The position numbers and the translations under genes are program-made. Below the pieces are notes generated by a model. It was given only the letters and a program-made list of their open reading frames with translations. It was not told the origin of the DNA and searched no databases. Shown here piece by piece: positions 14,286-51,862 of a stretch of 64,000 nt of DNA (positions are counted from its first letter, which is position 1; each line of letters opens with the position of its first letter). Location: contig JANPWX010000072.1 in the NCBI GenBank assembly GCA_024734555.1, positions 4,518,872 to 4,582,871 of the forward strand, written 5' to 3'. This stretch comes from Trochalopteron elliotii (taxonomy: Eukaryota; Chordata; Aves; Passeriformes; Leiothrichidae).

Positions 14286-15805
14286 ACAAAGTTTCCAATA
14301 TTTCCAAATTCTCTATTTCAGGTTTGTAACACTTGCTGACTTTCTGAGCATAACAATATCTGTAAATAAACTAAAAAAATTAACTGCTTCTTCTACTTTA
14401 TGAAATAGATTCATGGTTTTGCAGATAAATAATGGACAATGACCCAACCCACATTTTAGTCACAACTGCATAAGCAATAAGCCAATTATTAGGCAACCTA
14501 GCCTCATAACTTTAGATTAGTTAACAAGATTCTGCAAGATATTTGCACATGCTAGCTGGGTATACTCTTAACCTGGTAAGATTTCTATCTATTTCTATGT
14601 GGTTTAGAATTCTAAGCTGAAGTAGAGACAAACCAAAATAAGTTCTTCCAAAAGTTGTTTAGTACTGGCAATCTAGGCAAATAAGGCTCAAAGCACAGCA
14701 AACAAAGACACTTCTCTTTCTGGGTCCTACGGGCCACTTTCAGCCACAACTGATAAAATCTTGAGTCCTGAAAAGATTTTATAAAATGAGCCCAAACTCT
14801 TTTCTGCTGTTATTAAAAGGGGAAAATTATGGAGCCAAGCATAAGAATAGCAAAGAAAAGATAAGCCAACTAAAAAGAGCCCAAAAGCAAGAAAAATTTC
14901 AGGTGTTTCTTATCTTACAGACAAGAGAACTGGAAAAATTAAAGCTGCAAGGGAGCAGATTATTTAAATTTTTCATATCTTATTTCACTTCATTACAGAC
15001 TACTGGCAGAGCTACCAAAGGACAAGGTTGTCTTCACCTTTCACAACAGGTTAGGCAAGTATGAGCAGCTCCAAGATAAAGTAGTATTTGAGAGAACAGA
15101 GGGCTTAGTGCCCAAGATGAGGGACTGACAGTAGACAGTACTGTCAGCACTGCAGCAAATACTGAGCTACATTATGGTAAAGAAAGTAGAATGACACACA
15201 AAATAAATACCCTTTTTGATCTTGTCAGTACTCAAGTTTCAAAACTGAGGGGCAAGAGTCAAAACAATGCTACCAGAAGACAGAACTCATACTGCAACTT
15301 TCCTGCTGTTGTGACATAGGCCATGAAGTGTATCTGCATACTTGTCACTACAGAGAACAAGAGATAATAGCTTTTTTAGCACAAAGCTGACAGTTTCAGA
15401 CCTTAAAGAGAAATCTTACCTCACTGAGAATTCTCACTTTTGATTTGGAACAGAAAAGCTATTACTACAGTAAGAAAAACCCTTTCCAAATGATGTGGTG
15501 ATACCAATACAGTACATGTGCAAAAAGTCTGCAGAAAAAATACATATGTGGTTATTCAAATCAATCTCCGTTTGTGAGCCAAAATCTGATTATAATGACA
15601 CTGGAAGATAAAGGAGTACTATGTTAACAAAAGGAAGGTATGATTTCTACATTTCCATAAGTCTTTTATATATGGTGGGTTTGTTTATGTTTCTAAGAAA
15701 CTACTATTTAGATTTTTGTCTTTCCTGCAACTCAAAAAGCACTCAGGAAGCAACTGCCAATGTGGCCAGAGGATCCCATAGCAATCCTATAAACATCTAG
15801 ACTGG

Positions 15806-15990
15806 ATGTTATATGGAGACCTCTGGAGATCATTCAATCCAACATTCTGTTGTAAACAGTCAGATTAGGTTATGCAGGGTCTGGTCAGGCTAAGTCAGTT
15901 TCCATACATGGAAGGCAAACATCACATAAAGACTGTCCACGTAAGTACAGGGTAACCCAGATGAAAAATCTCTAGTACTGTTTTCAGCTA
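15806..15990 (-). mobile_element. CR1 LINE fragment, 3' end, inverted
   Basis: The plus strand reads GGAGATCATTCAATCCAAC followed by TTATGCAGGGTCTGGTCAGG and further segments, which is the reverse complement of the CR1 3' region (…GTTGGACTAGATGATCTCC). Strongly diverged, so an old copy, oriented with the TENT4A transcript. The right limit is approximate. Confidence 0.7.
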
Positions 15991-18599
15991 AACAACCTCT
16001 AAAACTCAGGTCCACTTTTACCTTCTCTTCTTTCCTTGGGAAAGGAAATAAAACATCATCTTAAGTTTCACACGTGTTAAAAGCCAAACAATGTTCTGTC
16101 ACACAAACAGAACACATTTAGACTCAAAACTGTTTCCAAAGTAGACAACCATAGCCTACTTCCTATGAAAATGCATGGACACTGAAAAATTATTCCAGCC
16201 CAGATGACAGCATTCTCAATAAAGAAAATAACAAAAATGTCATTTGAGTGAAGAAGCCCTCAGTACCCAAACAGCTTTAAAATGCCATTGAACAAATCAG
16301 GTTATTTCTAAATTGAAGTTGACATACTGAAAACACTGAAGCATCTCAATATACAAAGGGAATTCAGCACACTTCTGCACTGACATGAATTAAAATGTGT
16401 CTTTACAAACTTATCCTTCATCCAAGTGAGCTACACATGACTGTTTGCACTCATCCAAAAGAAATTTTGACTCAAGTCCCTGATGAATTTTGTTTGCAAT
16501 GCTGCAAAACTTCCAGCAATATCATCTCAGAGACACTAGCAGTATCAGCAGTACTAGTGAAAGAAAGCAACACCATTAACAATTGTCCTGGACAAAAGCA
16601 AACTCTGAAACAAAGCCTGCTAGCCACAGAAGTGCCTGTAATGTAAGATAAAAAAGCGGTTTATAAGTTTAAATGTTCTGCCTTATTTGGCCAAACTCAA
16701 AAGAATCTGAAAAAAAAAGAATCTACTCCTGCAAGTATGAGTTTGGACTGTGGTATTTCAGCACTGACATTAAGGTTCCATTTCCTAGTTGTCTCCATAG
16801 CAACTAACATATTCCCAATCAGACACCACTCATCTTTACTAGAGACTTCCTCAGACACACTAGAAGCCAGCCAGTGCAGCAGAAGGACTGGTGCTTACTG
16901 GCTTTAGATACCTTGGAATCAAAACATAACCCTTTGGGGGAAAAAAGAAAACATCTTGAAAGGTGAATGAAAGAGTTCTTCTGACCTAAAAAAAGGGAAG
17001 TTTCTTCTGTCTTCATTTTGGCAACCTAGAGAACAGCAATCCACCATGACTTAAACTTATCTCAAAGTAGCAACAGGTAATGTAGGCGCCTCCTCTCCTA
17101 GGGAAGCTACCAAGCAACTTCTGCCCCCTCTACTCATCTGGACATGCATATCAACATCTGTTTTTCTGCTTATTTCTGATGGGCAGCACTGCTTCATAAA
17201 CTGTTCTGCTCCCCCAAGTAAACTTTCAAATTGTCAGCCAGAGTAGAAGAATGATTACCTTGGAAAAATGATGGATGATGATGATCCTGAAAAGCACACA
17301 GACCTGAGCCAGGAGCTTAATCAGTCCCTGAACTATCTGGAAATTCTCCAATTAATTATGCAGTACATAAATAGAATTGGTAATCACATCAAACATGTTT
17401 CAAAAATGAAAATACCAGGAAGCTTTAACAGCAGTAAACTTGCCTAGAAGGCAATGATTTGTTCAAAATACAGTTAAATGCTCTTGGCACCTCCTGCTTT
17501 TGAGAGCTGTACTTGATACCTAGGTACAGCTTTCCAAGCTGTAGAAAATGTTGCCAGGGAGAGAAAGCTGAAGACATAAGACCATGCAGAGATAAATGAG
17601 ACCCTTTCAAAATTTTTTGAATATGAAAGAAGACTTGCTTGCTTTTAAGAAAGTCTTACACATGCTCAAATCTATCAGGACATGAGTCCTCTAGGATGGA
17701 AGAATGTGCCTATTAGGAATTATGAGCTAGCTGAGTCTCATCAACTCAAAAGAAAGGCCATCAGCCTAATCTAGCACAGTCATGCTCCAGAAAGTTGGAG
17801 GTGGAAAGGAGATACTTACAGTATTCTGAATAAAACGACTTCCCACTTCTGACTCAATCATAAGCTTTATTAAAAAAAAATTCTACTTCACAAAATATAA
17901 GATTTTGGTAAATTCAATGCAAATAGCCTATTTTCCCATTTCTAAACTATAGCTAGCAAGAAATTCTTCTGACTTCATGTGATTCTCCAAGGCACATCTT
18001 TGCTAAGCAAAGCCACAGGAAAATTCCTGCTTTTAAACACATAAGTACTAACAGAACAGTTAACAACTACTTGAAAGGACAGCCAAGGAACAGAAAGCCA
18101 GAAAAAGTGCTACAAGGCAGTTGTTTTCTAAGATTCAAAATTCTAGCAGAGATCCAAAACTCACACAACACATTGCCTTTTCACAACTGTGGCAAACACT
18201 CTGAAGGCCAATTTGTTTTGTACTAACAACTGCATGCCTCCTAACTAGCTCCAGGGTACTTTGTCAGAAAAGCAGAGCTGTTAAGGAAAGAATAATCTAC
18301 ACTAAGTTTGTATTTTAGATGAAGTTTAACTTAAAATAACTCTTCAGTTTTATTCTTAAAAACTTCTAAAGTTTCAGATTGGACTGTATTCACTAACCAG
18401 TGAATAATCAATTGCAGACGTTATAACAGAAATACATTATTTTATTAGCTTCTCACTAACACATTTCCTGTGCAGGTAAATTGGTATTGCCTCAGTGGGA
18501 CTGAGCAGTCGGGAAAGAAAGGAGGGGAAGAATCTGCATAATCAGTTAGAAGTTTAAAAGCAAAGGCAAATCAAGGGAAGTGATCATTTCCCCTGTACT

Positions 18600-18712
18600 C
18601 AGAACAGGTGAGGTCACACATGGAGTGCTGGGCCCAGGTCTGGGTTCCCCAGGAACAAAGATACGGACAAATGGGAGAGTGTCCAATGAAGATCCATGAA
18701 GTACATGTTGAA
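18600..18712 (+). mobile_element. CR1 LINE fragment
   Basis: GTGAGGTCACACATGGAGTG, then CCCAGGTCTGGGTTCCCCAG and GAGAGTGTCCAATGAAG match the CR1 block that reads GTGAGGCCACACCTGGAGTA...GAGAGTCCAACGAAGG (recalled consensus). Truncated at both ends; antisense to TENT4A. Confidence 0.8.
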
Positions 18713-19099
18713 TTAAATAAAAGGCGAAGTCATTAAGTTGAAAATCTCCTGGTCTTTGATTCCCATGAACTCTGATAGAAGGACTTGGAGAAGAAGGAAG
18801 AGAACTTGACCAAAACTAAGTTTCAAAGAAACCAGCTCACTGTTTTGTTACTGTAGGCAATCTACAACCCATAATTTGCATTAAACCTCATGTGAGGCAT
18901 GTTTGACTAACAGCTTTAATTATTAAGACTGAGGGAGTGTTTTCCTGCAGAAAGATGCACTGAGGTTTTACCAGAATGGATACATTAATCAAAATACATT
19001 CAGGTCCCAGCACATTTATGCACACATTTAAGTTTTTGGTAAAAATCTTGTACACGCGTCCATAATTAATCTTCTGTTCTCTACCCTTAAAATGTATTT

Positions 19100-19121
19100 T
19101 AATATTACAAGTGTAATATTA
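19100..19121. repeat. 22-bp palindrome
   Basis: TAATATTACA-AG-TGTAATATTA: 10-bp perfect inverted arms around a 2-bp centre, intronic and very AT-rich. Possibly chance. Confidence 0.6.
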
Positions 19122-19536
19122 CGAGTGCAACCAAATCTGTTCTAATAATTCAAAATCAAGCCAACTAAATATGCCTAGAAAGGTCAGTACTATTCCTTAA
19201 AATACACAGTGGTGGAAATTAACTAGCCTAAAGATCTACAAATATCCCACTAGTTTGGCACCAGGACTCTCAAATACAATCTAAAGAGTCAAGACACCTG
19301 ACGCTTCTTTAACTTACCCCTAGGTGTCTGTGTTGTGCAGGGGCTCTTCCACTCTCAACCCTTTCCCACCCTTAGCTCTCCCCGCACCTCTGACACAGCA
19401 GGTGAGTACTTTGATGCCCACATGAAGCTTAGCACATGCTCTATGAAGGTCACCCTCAGAGGCTTTCAGACTGACAGCACAGCACATGACCTACAGCTGC
19501 GAAGTGCCCGCTGCTGGTGACGGAGTTGCTGGCTCA

Positions 19537-30802
<11,266 letters not shown>

Positions 30803-33800
30803 TTAAGTATTAAACAAAGACTGTTGGTTACATATTTGCAAGCATTTTAACAAGCTACCAAATTACACCAGAAGTCATTTTAAGCTATTCCCTAACCAAA
30901 GAATTTTTCTGAACCTTCTTTTTTTAGCATACCATTTAATCTACTGAAGCACCACTTATATTCATATTATTTTTCTTCTACCATACTAATATGCAAGCAG
31001 TGACACATAAGTAAGATTTTTACTCTGTATTTCTAAATGGAGTGGATATTAACTATAAAGAATGCACATGCTGATAACAGTATATTTGATAAAACCAATT
31101 TACAGTTCTTGTGTTTCTCCATACAGAAAGTTTTTCCACAGAATCTGGATTATAAACAGATATGGGATGCACGGAAAACAAAAAACATCCCAGCATCACA
31201 AATGACTGACTGGAGACAGAGTCCTTCACTAATCCTTGCTTCTGGCTTACAAAACAACTTACAAAGTGTTAAGGCCCCCACAATTATAAAGGAAGTACCA
31301 TGGATCATGAAGTAGTGGAACAAGAAACAGACTGGCTCCAAAACAAGGTAGAATTTCTATAAATTCATAACAGTAAGAGGCTCAGAGAAAAAGCTTACCT
31401 GGTCCTGCTGAACAGTGACCAGTTTTCAACAAAGTAGTGTTTTTCCAACACACTTACCCAACATTCAGTTATTTGAATTGTACTTCTTGAACAGGAGTGA
31501 CCTGTCTTCTTGTTTGACAGATAAATTTTCAAGCTTTCTTTTCATCAGAGACTAGTCACTGAAACACTTAACTCCACGCTCAAGATACATGAAGAAATGA
31601 CTATTGTACAAAAATGGGCTGTGCAAAGTTTCCACTGAGGAGCAGGTAATGTTATTCCTTTTAATCTTCAATAGTTACATTGAAGCTTATTTTGTATTTC
31701 ACATCATAAAGGTACCTTGTACCAGTACCGGAATTTTGTTTTGGTTTAGGTGTACAATGGGACGGCAGGGCATAGAAAACCCTAACATATTTAGACTACC
31801 TTTACTGGGTTTCATAGTAACACTTTAGGTAGCAATAATTCTCCAACTATCCTAGTGATTACTATCTCCTGCAAGACCAAACACCACATGTTCCACATTA
31901 GTCTTCCAACTTTAAAGACATGTTATTGTTAGCACTGAAAATATCAGCCCAGCAAACACTGAACCAAGTAATATCATCTAAATTACAAGTCCAATAGCTG
32001 CAGGTAGGCCACCAGGACAGAATGCATGTCATCCACCATTCTATTTATGTAACGTGGATAAAATAATGCTTGCTAGATAATAAAATCTTAAATCTTACAG
32101 AATTAAAGGTGTGGTTATCACCACTGAGAAATTAAAGATCTGGGTCATAACAGACCATACTTTGGGAACCACAGTTCAATAGCTAAGCAGAGCACACTGA
32201 GAAAATAACAAATAAATCAGAGGATCACATTTTGTTAATGTATACTCCCATGATGTAACAGCATTTTAAATACTCAATGTAGTTCTGGTTTCTCAAGTCT
32301 CAGAGTAAGTTGAGCAAGAGGAGACAGAATGAAGACAGGGATGACCAAAGCTACAGAGATTCAGCTGTGGCCCTAAAACTGCAGTTCCCAAGAGAGCAAT
32401 GCCAAGGGACTCAAACATGCACCAGGTGGATCTCATCAGCACCAGGACAGGGAAGAAAAACCTGAGTTAAAATGTTTCATCTGAGAACACATTCAGAAAG
32501 AGTTGAGCTTTTACTCTAGGATTACACATAAATTTCACAACTACCAGCAGCTGTGGTCTTGGAACCAGAAAGTGAACATGGGCTGAGCAATACAAGCTTG
32601 TTACATATCAGGAGTTTGTCAAGCCTGATGCGTCTTGGAGTACTTTCCTGGAAGTGAAGAGTCACAAAAAGCAAGAGTAATGATTTCATATAGCAGAAGC
32701 AAAACGAACAATAGAGATTGGTATTTCTATCAGACTGAGTGACTGACATACCAAAAATGTCTGCTATCAAACAGGCAAAATGGGTGAAGCAACTGTTACA
32801 CCAACAATTGTGGCAGAGTTGCACGCACAGAATGGGGGAACGTGTTCTCTCAGCAGTTCCTTTCAAAGAGCACAGAGCTCAAAGCTCTAAACTCTCTTTT
32901 TCAGTATAAAGGTAGCAAAAAAGGAAATTCACAGAGTTATAAGGTCAGGAGTCCAAAGGCAGATCCATGCTACACTGCTTGTGCAGCAAAATTAAAAACA
33001 TTCATTATGAGACATCAAAAACTGAAAGGTGATTAAGGTTATACTGACATACACCTAATAAAGCAGGAAAGAAAGAGGAAGCAAGTGTGATCAAACCAGG
33101 TATTGATCTCAAAAGAACACCATTTCCTATGTATGGGACTCAAGCATATCCATGGGTTCAAAGAACAATTTTTTAAAATAAGCATTTGAAAATTGTGCTT
33201 AAATCTGTTTTCAACACTGAAAATGCTTAGGAACAAAAAAAAAATATTAATCTACCCTGCCTTTATTGTGAAAAAATGTCATGCTTTTGGGGCTTTTATT
33301 TTGACTGAGGCCAGAATTTCTACAGATGTCTGAGACAAACAATTCTTCAAAGATGCTTGTTTGAAAGACATGAAAAAATACTGTTAACTGGTTAGTAAAA
33401 TCAGACAGGTCTCCTGAGAAAGATGCACCTGTAAGTTTTTTCCCTTAACATTATCATATAGTAAGATCAGGAATAAGCTATTTACAGATCTAGTTTATTT
33501 TATAGTAAGAACTCAGAAGCTTCTTCTTTTACATGCTGCAAGACCTTGGTTCACAGGGACACTTTCCAACTCTAACAACAGCCCAACTACCGGGCAAATC
33601 AATCTTAAGATCACTCTTAAAAGGATCAGAGTGATGACAACACATTCAGCAAAATCAAATGTGGAAAGCTCCAGCCAAGCTCCACATGAACAAGTGAGCA
33701 GCAGAGCCTGTGTCAAGCAGCAGCATCAAGTTTGTGAAAGAATGGTCAAAACAACTGAAACATCCCCTAGGTATTAAAAGTGCAATATAACCTAAAAGCA

Positions 33801-34851
33801 CACTAAGGTGCACCTGAGAATGATCTCCTTGAGTATGAGGATTAAAAAAACTCCAAACCTAAAACCTTTACCCTAACAAATACACTGTGTAGGAAAAACT
33901 GGTATTACTGACACTGATTAAGGGACAGAAGGCATTCTCTAGCAACAGTTCCCAGAACTCCCAGAACTATTTTGGCCGAACAGTGGCAACCCAAAGCTAA
34001 CATATAGACCTGTCAGAAGTTAGATCACTTGAGATGAACATTAGGAAGAGACCCAACAACTTTCCAAGCACGGAGATGGAAAGATCACTTTCTATCTGGC
34101 TATGGTTGTTCTGAAGACTATCACCTGTAAATGACAACTCCAGACATGCAGCAGCAAACTGCCTAGGCTTTCTCAAACTCTGACCTATTGGCATGACAGT
34201 CTCTTTCCCTTATCCAGCAGCAACATGTCTAGCACAATACAGAAGATTTCCAAGGTCTAATTTATACTGAAGGGCATGTGATAGCAAAAACAAGTCTTCC
34301 ATTCCTCATTCCATATGCCTCCTCAGCTTCCTGAATGTGGCTACAGAGCTGTTTAGAGACACAGTCTGAGCACACATTCATAGCTGAACTATGTGACAGA
34401 CCAGCATGTGAGCCCACATCCTGATCTGAAAAACATAAATATTAAAGGATGCACTTTTGTCATCCAGAGCAGCATAACTTAAAGTGGTACAATACCACTC
34501 TCTCCCTCTTGCCCCAAATGTGAACTCCTGCTGCTTCTCTTGCTTCTGATCTGCCTGTCATCAGCCACAAGCTGGATCAACTTCTTGACATGACAGATGG
34601 TTGAGGTGCTTGTTTTCAGTCAGATCAGAAAGTCCATCTAACTCACCACCTGACTGCAGGATTGCTAGATCTCATACAAGGCAAGATTCAGACTGAGAAG
34701 GAAGGAACAGCACAGCTGACAGAAGACAGTACACAGGTACTTTGCCTAGGCACGGTATAATATGAAATTACACCTTAATATAAAGGCCATGGAACAGGGT
34801 GGTAACAGATAATGCACTATTTAAATTAACATGAATCAATAAGCAAGAGCT

Positions 34852-35370
34852 TGTTGCCAAATATCTGCTAAGATTTCCTGTGGTTCATCAAGAAACAGAA
34901 CTGGAAAAATAGTCACTTGTAGGAGAAGGGAATACAGGTGACCTTGCCCCTGATAAGTAACAACTGTGTTAATTACCCAATACAGCCTTGACCCAGATGA
35001 GTCACAGCTATATCCAATAAAGTTAAGTGTGATAAAAGGGAGTAGGTTAGCTGGTGAGGGGGAATCATGAAGAAGGGTCATGGGGAGAGAGAATCACTGC
35101 TCTGAGGTCAGTCTGGGCCTGCAGTCACAGTCTAGCTGGGTAAATTCCTGCTTTCAGAGTCTGCAAACCAACACCTGCAGTCATAGTTTAGCAGGAAATA
35201 ACCAGCAGTCAGAGGCTGCCAGGGAAACCTACAGTAGGAGCTCGCTGCAGCTGGAGCCAGGATGGCTAAGCTGTAAGGAGGAATAAACCAGGACCCTTTT
35301 CATGCTGTGATAAACAAGAAGTCTTTGTCTTGGCTAATTTCTGCCCTCTAACAAGAGGGCTGCTGCAACA
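34852..35370 (+). mobile_element. Candidate solo LTR of an endogenous retrovirus
   Basis: 519 bp bounded by TGTTGC at the left and GCAACA at the right, a perfect 6-bp inverted end of the TG...CA form. Inside, a TATA-like GTGATAAAAGGG lies near 35030 and an AATAAA at 35282 is followed by TG/TTG-rich sequence, the usual promoter-then-poly(A) order of an LTR read on the plus strand. No gag, pol or env remnants flank it, so if real it is a solo LTR. A clear target duplication was not found (GAGCT left, GTCAC right), which lowers confidence. Confidence 0.45.
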
Positions 35371-35386
35371 GTCACTGACTCAAAAC

Positions 35387-35820
35387 TGAGTCCAAAGAAG
35401 GACAATGAAGCTGGTGAAGGGTCTGGAGCACAAGTCCTCTGAGGATCCAGGTTGTTTAGCCTGGGAAAAAAGAAAGCTCAGGGTTGATCTTATCATTCTC
35501 TGCAAGTACCTGAAAGGAGGTTGTACCAGGTGGAACTGGTCTCTTCTCCCAGACAAGTAAATGCATAAGAGGAAATGACCTCAGGCTGCACCACAGAAGG
35601 TTCAGGTTAGATATTAGGAAGAATTTCATTAACAAATGGGTTGTCAAGCACTGGAACAGGGCATCCAGGGAAGCAATGAAGTTACTGTCCTTAGGTGTAC
35701 TTAAAAGCCATGTAACTGTGGCACTGAGGGACATGGTTTAGTGGTGAACACAGTAGTGGCTGGGTTAACACCTGAACCCAACAATCTTAGGGGTCTTTTC
35801 CAACCTAAATCATTCTATGA
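35387..35820 (+). mobile_element. CR1 LINE, 5'-truncated, intact 3' end
   Basis: About 430 bp with the CR1 hallmarks in order: TCCAAAGAAGGACAATGAAG, CTGGTGAAGGGTCTGGAGCA, TACCTGAAAGGAGGTTGTAC, GGTCTCTTCTCCCAGACAAG, ATATTAGGAAGAATTTC, GGGACATGGTTTAGTGGTGA, and the terminal TTTTCCAACCTAAATC with ATTCTATGA. The 5' truncation is typical of CR1. This is the main evidence that the sequence is avian. Antisense to TENT4A. The open frame on the opposite strand is a shadow. Confidence 0.93.
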
Positions 35821-37823
35821 AACTACTGTTCCTCGCAGACTAAAGAAAGGAGCTCATTGAGATGGCACACTCTTTCCCACAGCCAGGCTAGGGGCAAAGA
35901 TCATACAAAAGCTGTTCAAAGCACATACTGACACCAATCCTGTCCAGAACTGTATTTCACAGCTAGACTCATGTCTCTGTGGCCCTAAATACTAAGAAAT
36001 CAATCATGATTTTCAATCACCTTCACTGAAGACAACACCAAACTTCACCTTGCATACAAGCTGTACAAGTCCAAAATGGATCAATCTCTTATTTTCCTAA
36101 GAGGAAACTCCTTTTTCCAAGATGACAGAAAGCTGCTCTAATAAAATCAAACTGTCAATCAAGCTCTCCCTAAGGTGTTCTTGGAAGTGGATAGGTGAGA
36201 TTGACTGGAGACAAAATAGTGTTAACATAATTTCTGTAGCTGTAAGAATTACCTTCAGGATTCAGCTCATTACTGGTTCCACTGAGAAGAAGGCTTTTCC
36301 ATGACAGGAGATGGCTTTTAATTCCCACCATACCTCAGATGTTCTATTTGGAAGCCTAAATGACGATGGTGGTAAGAGTGATGTGAATCTATCCCTTACT
36401 ATCTTATGGGACTTGCTACTACAGAACATGAAGAAGAAAAAGGCCTATGCTGCTGAAGGACTACAGTCTGACTTTTTTTTTTCCCATTGGGACTATCAGA
36501 AGCAGCAGCTCTCTAGAAAGCCTTAAATTATTACAGACATATTTTTGTGTTGGACTGACCTTGAACAAGAACTGCAACAGTCACCAAGAAAGATGTGCAA
36601 TCTACTGAGTGTCATCAACGAAATATAATTCTGTACACAGAAACCTTCCCTGGGAAGAGGAAATAAGAATTCGAACCCATAAGACAGTTCAAGAATCACC
36701 CCACTTAGGAAAAAGCTAGCCCCAATTAGGACAAAACTGAATAAACTCAGCCTGGGGAGTTCAGCCTCCTGCAACATCCTATCCTTTCAAGTACTCTTCA
36801 TTTAATCTCAATATCTCTAGTAGAAAATCATGTTCTACTAGAAGATAGTCCCTGGTCTTAAATGGAGCCCTTTGTTTATAGTTACTGTTATGCTATAGTT
36901 TAACCTACCCACTAACAAGTCTAGCAAAAGGAAAAAATGGATCAGGGCAAAGGGCTCCCAAGATGGTCAGGCTTTACATCAGACCACCAGAAAGGTCTTC
37001 ATACAGAGCATGGACCACTCTGCCTTACAGCAGGAAGAGGGATCCACAAACATACCTGGATTACTCAAGCACATCAGGTTTAACTGAGACCAAACATGGA
37101 CTGTTGATTTCTGCAATAAACTTGTTACCAAACAGCTCATCACCCACTTACAAGTCCTTTGGCACTGACAAGACTGGTGCTAGGGGAACTATTTGTGTAC
37201 AGAACTTTGTTGAATGCTGTTCCTCTTGCAAGGCATGATGGGGTCTGAGATTCAGATGTCACTGGCACAGACAGCCCAGACAGGTCAGACATGTCACCTG
37301 AACACTGCTGCTGGGACTGCTCCACAGGTTTGCAGTTGTTAAAAAAATCCAAACATTTCCCAGATACAGTAACAAGTGCAAGTCCATGCAAAGGGCACAT
37401 ACTGATGACACCTGAGGCTCCCATTAGATGCTCTACAAATATTCTTTTTGATGCCTGTAGTAAATACAGACACCTCATAAGAGATTGACTACATCCTTCA
37501 GAGAAAACAGAGAGGTTAATGGTGGCCAGGACCCAAGACAGGCAAGACTTCAGGAATCCCTAGGTCACTCTATCTGTACTTAGGAAGAACAAAGTTTCAT
37601 TCAGTACCAAGAATTGTCAGCCAACACACATTTAACCGTGACCTTTAATATCTTAAAACAGCTCAAATGTCAGTGTGCAACACTCTGTTCCACTTCTTCT
37701 GTACCTCCATCACAGTGCAGTCTCAACCTTTGTGAATTTAATACCACTGAAAACCTAAAGGATTTACAGGCACTCTTCAAGTACTGTCAGTTTTGAACTC
37801 AAAGTGAAAGGCTGCATCCACTT

Positions 37824-37889
37824 TGATGTAAACTTACTAGAGGAAACTATTTCACCTTCCAGTGACACTAATGCTGGAAGTTTACATCA
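37824..37889. repeat. Inverted repeat, 12-bp arms
   Basis: TGATGTAAACTT at 37824-37835 and its exact complement AAGTTTACATCA at 37878-37889, with an inner 7-bp pair CTTCCAG/CTGGAAG between them. Could be a small hairpin or a remnant of terminal inverted repeats. Confidence 0.5.
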
Positions 37890-38784
37890 TGACTGGAGCT
37901 TGCAGTTGTATTGAGATGGTTTATGTGACATCTTACAGCCATCCTTCCCTGTGATTAGCTGGGGAGCTCAAAGCCATTGGGATTTTAGGGAAGTCTCGGG
38001 GAAGAGACATCCTCTGATCTAGCCCAAATTCACACTGAGGGTTAGAACAGAAGGTGCTAGAGCAGATACATGAATGGAAATACTACATGGCTGCCATGCC
38101 TTCACTGCCTTTCTCCTCTCTCTTTCAAAAAACAGAAATTGCAAAGGTGAGAGCTCAAAGTACTGGTTGTGTTTCTATGAAAGAGACTAAGAACTGCACT
38201 AAAATGGCACATCTAGAAGTATGTCACTTTTAATGGCAGTTCTGGCATTATGATCAAATGGGACTGATTCTATTAGTTTTTTAATATAGTACTTTTAATT
38301 ATTTTTTAAATTCTTAAATACATATCACGTCTTTTAAAACAGCTTATGGGGGCGTGTATTAAAGAACCATGAAAAATCTTAGCCTTGTTGTCTAGTTTTC
38401 TAATTGTCTAAACAAGCATTTTGATCACACACATTTCTTTCTACCACAATACAGACATGCATCATACTAAACATTAAATCAGCACACCCTCCTTTGAAAT
38501 ATTTCAAGAAGAATGTTTGAGGGAAGAACAATTATCTTCTGGCTCCGTTCCACAGAATCAGAATCTCACACTGGACTCATCCTGGGTTTTATCATACTCT
38601 CTTCATTTCAATGCTGCACATTCAAGTATTGCACTCCCATATCCCTAGCCATCTTAAATTTCTGTGCAGATTTCAATACAACCACAGTTAAACAATAAAT
38701 AGTAACATTCCTTTTATGAATCCAGACCCAAACATTCCTAACTGATTGCACAGACAAATGGATATTGAAAAAGTGAATTAATTA

Positions 38785-50191
<11,407 letters not shown>

Positions 50192-50238
50192 CTAGTTGGA
50201 AGATAAAGCCCTGTACTAAAGCTGCCAAATATTTGGAC
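50192..50238 (-). CDS. TENT4A: TENT4A 47-nt exon with catalytic GS motif
   Basis: Very short exon encoding VQIFGSFSTGLYLPT plus two bases of a Ser codon. It contains the Gly-Ser of the polymerase-beta-like nucleotidyltransferase signature (hG[GS]...DhD), which binds the incoming nucleotide triphosphate. Acceptor TTCTTTTCAG, donor ACTAG|GTAAGT. The Ser is completed by the first base of the next exon. Skipping this exon would remove the GS motif and break the frame (47 is not a multiple of three). Confidence 0.95.

Positions 50239-51862
<1,624 letters not shown>

Noticed and set aside
17105..17135. CTCF-like core GAGGGGGCAG on the minus strand
   Set aside because: The left half of the motif does not match; too weak to list.
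17790..17815. Short PPPT-encoding stretch resembling the start of the missing exon
   Set aside because: Only four residues match and a stop follows within ten codons; no proper acceptor.
19311..19400. Possible extra exon with strong donor GTAAGT just downstream of the 19540 exon
   Set aside because: The usable frames contain TAG or TGA before the donor and no similarity to the TENT4A tail.
35456..35734. 92-codon minus-strand frame
   Set aside because: Entirely inside the antisense strand of a CR1 3' end.
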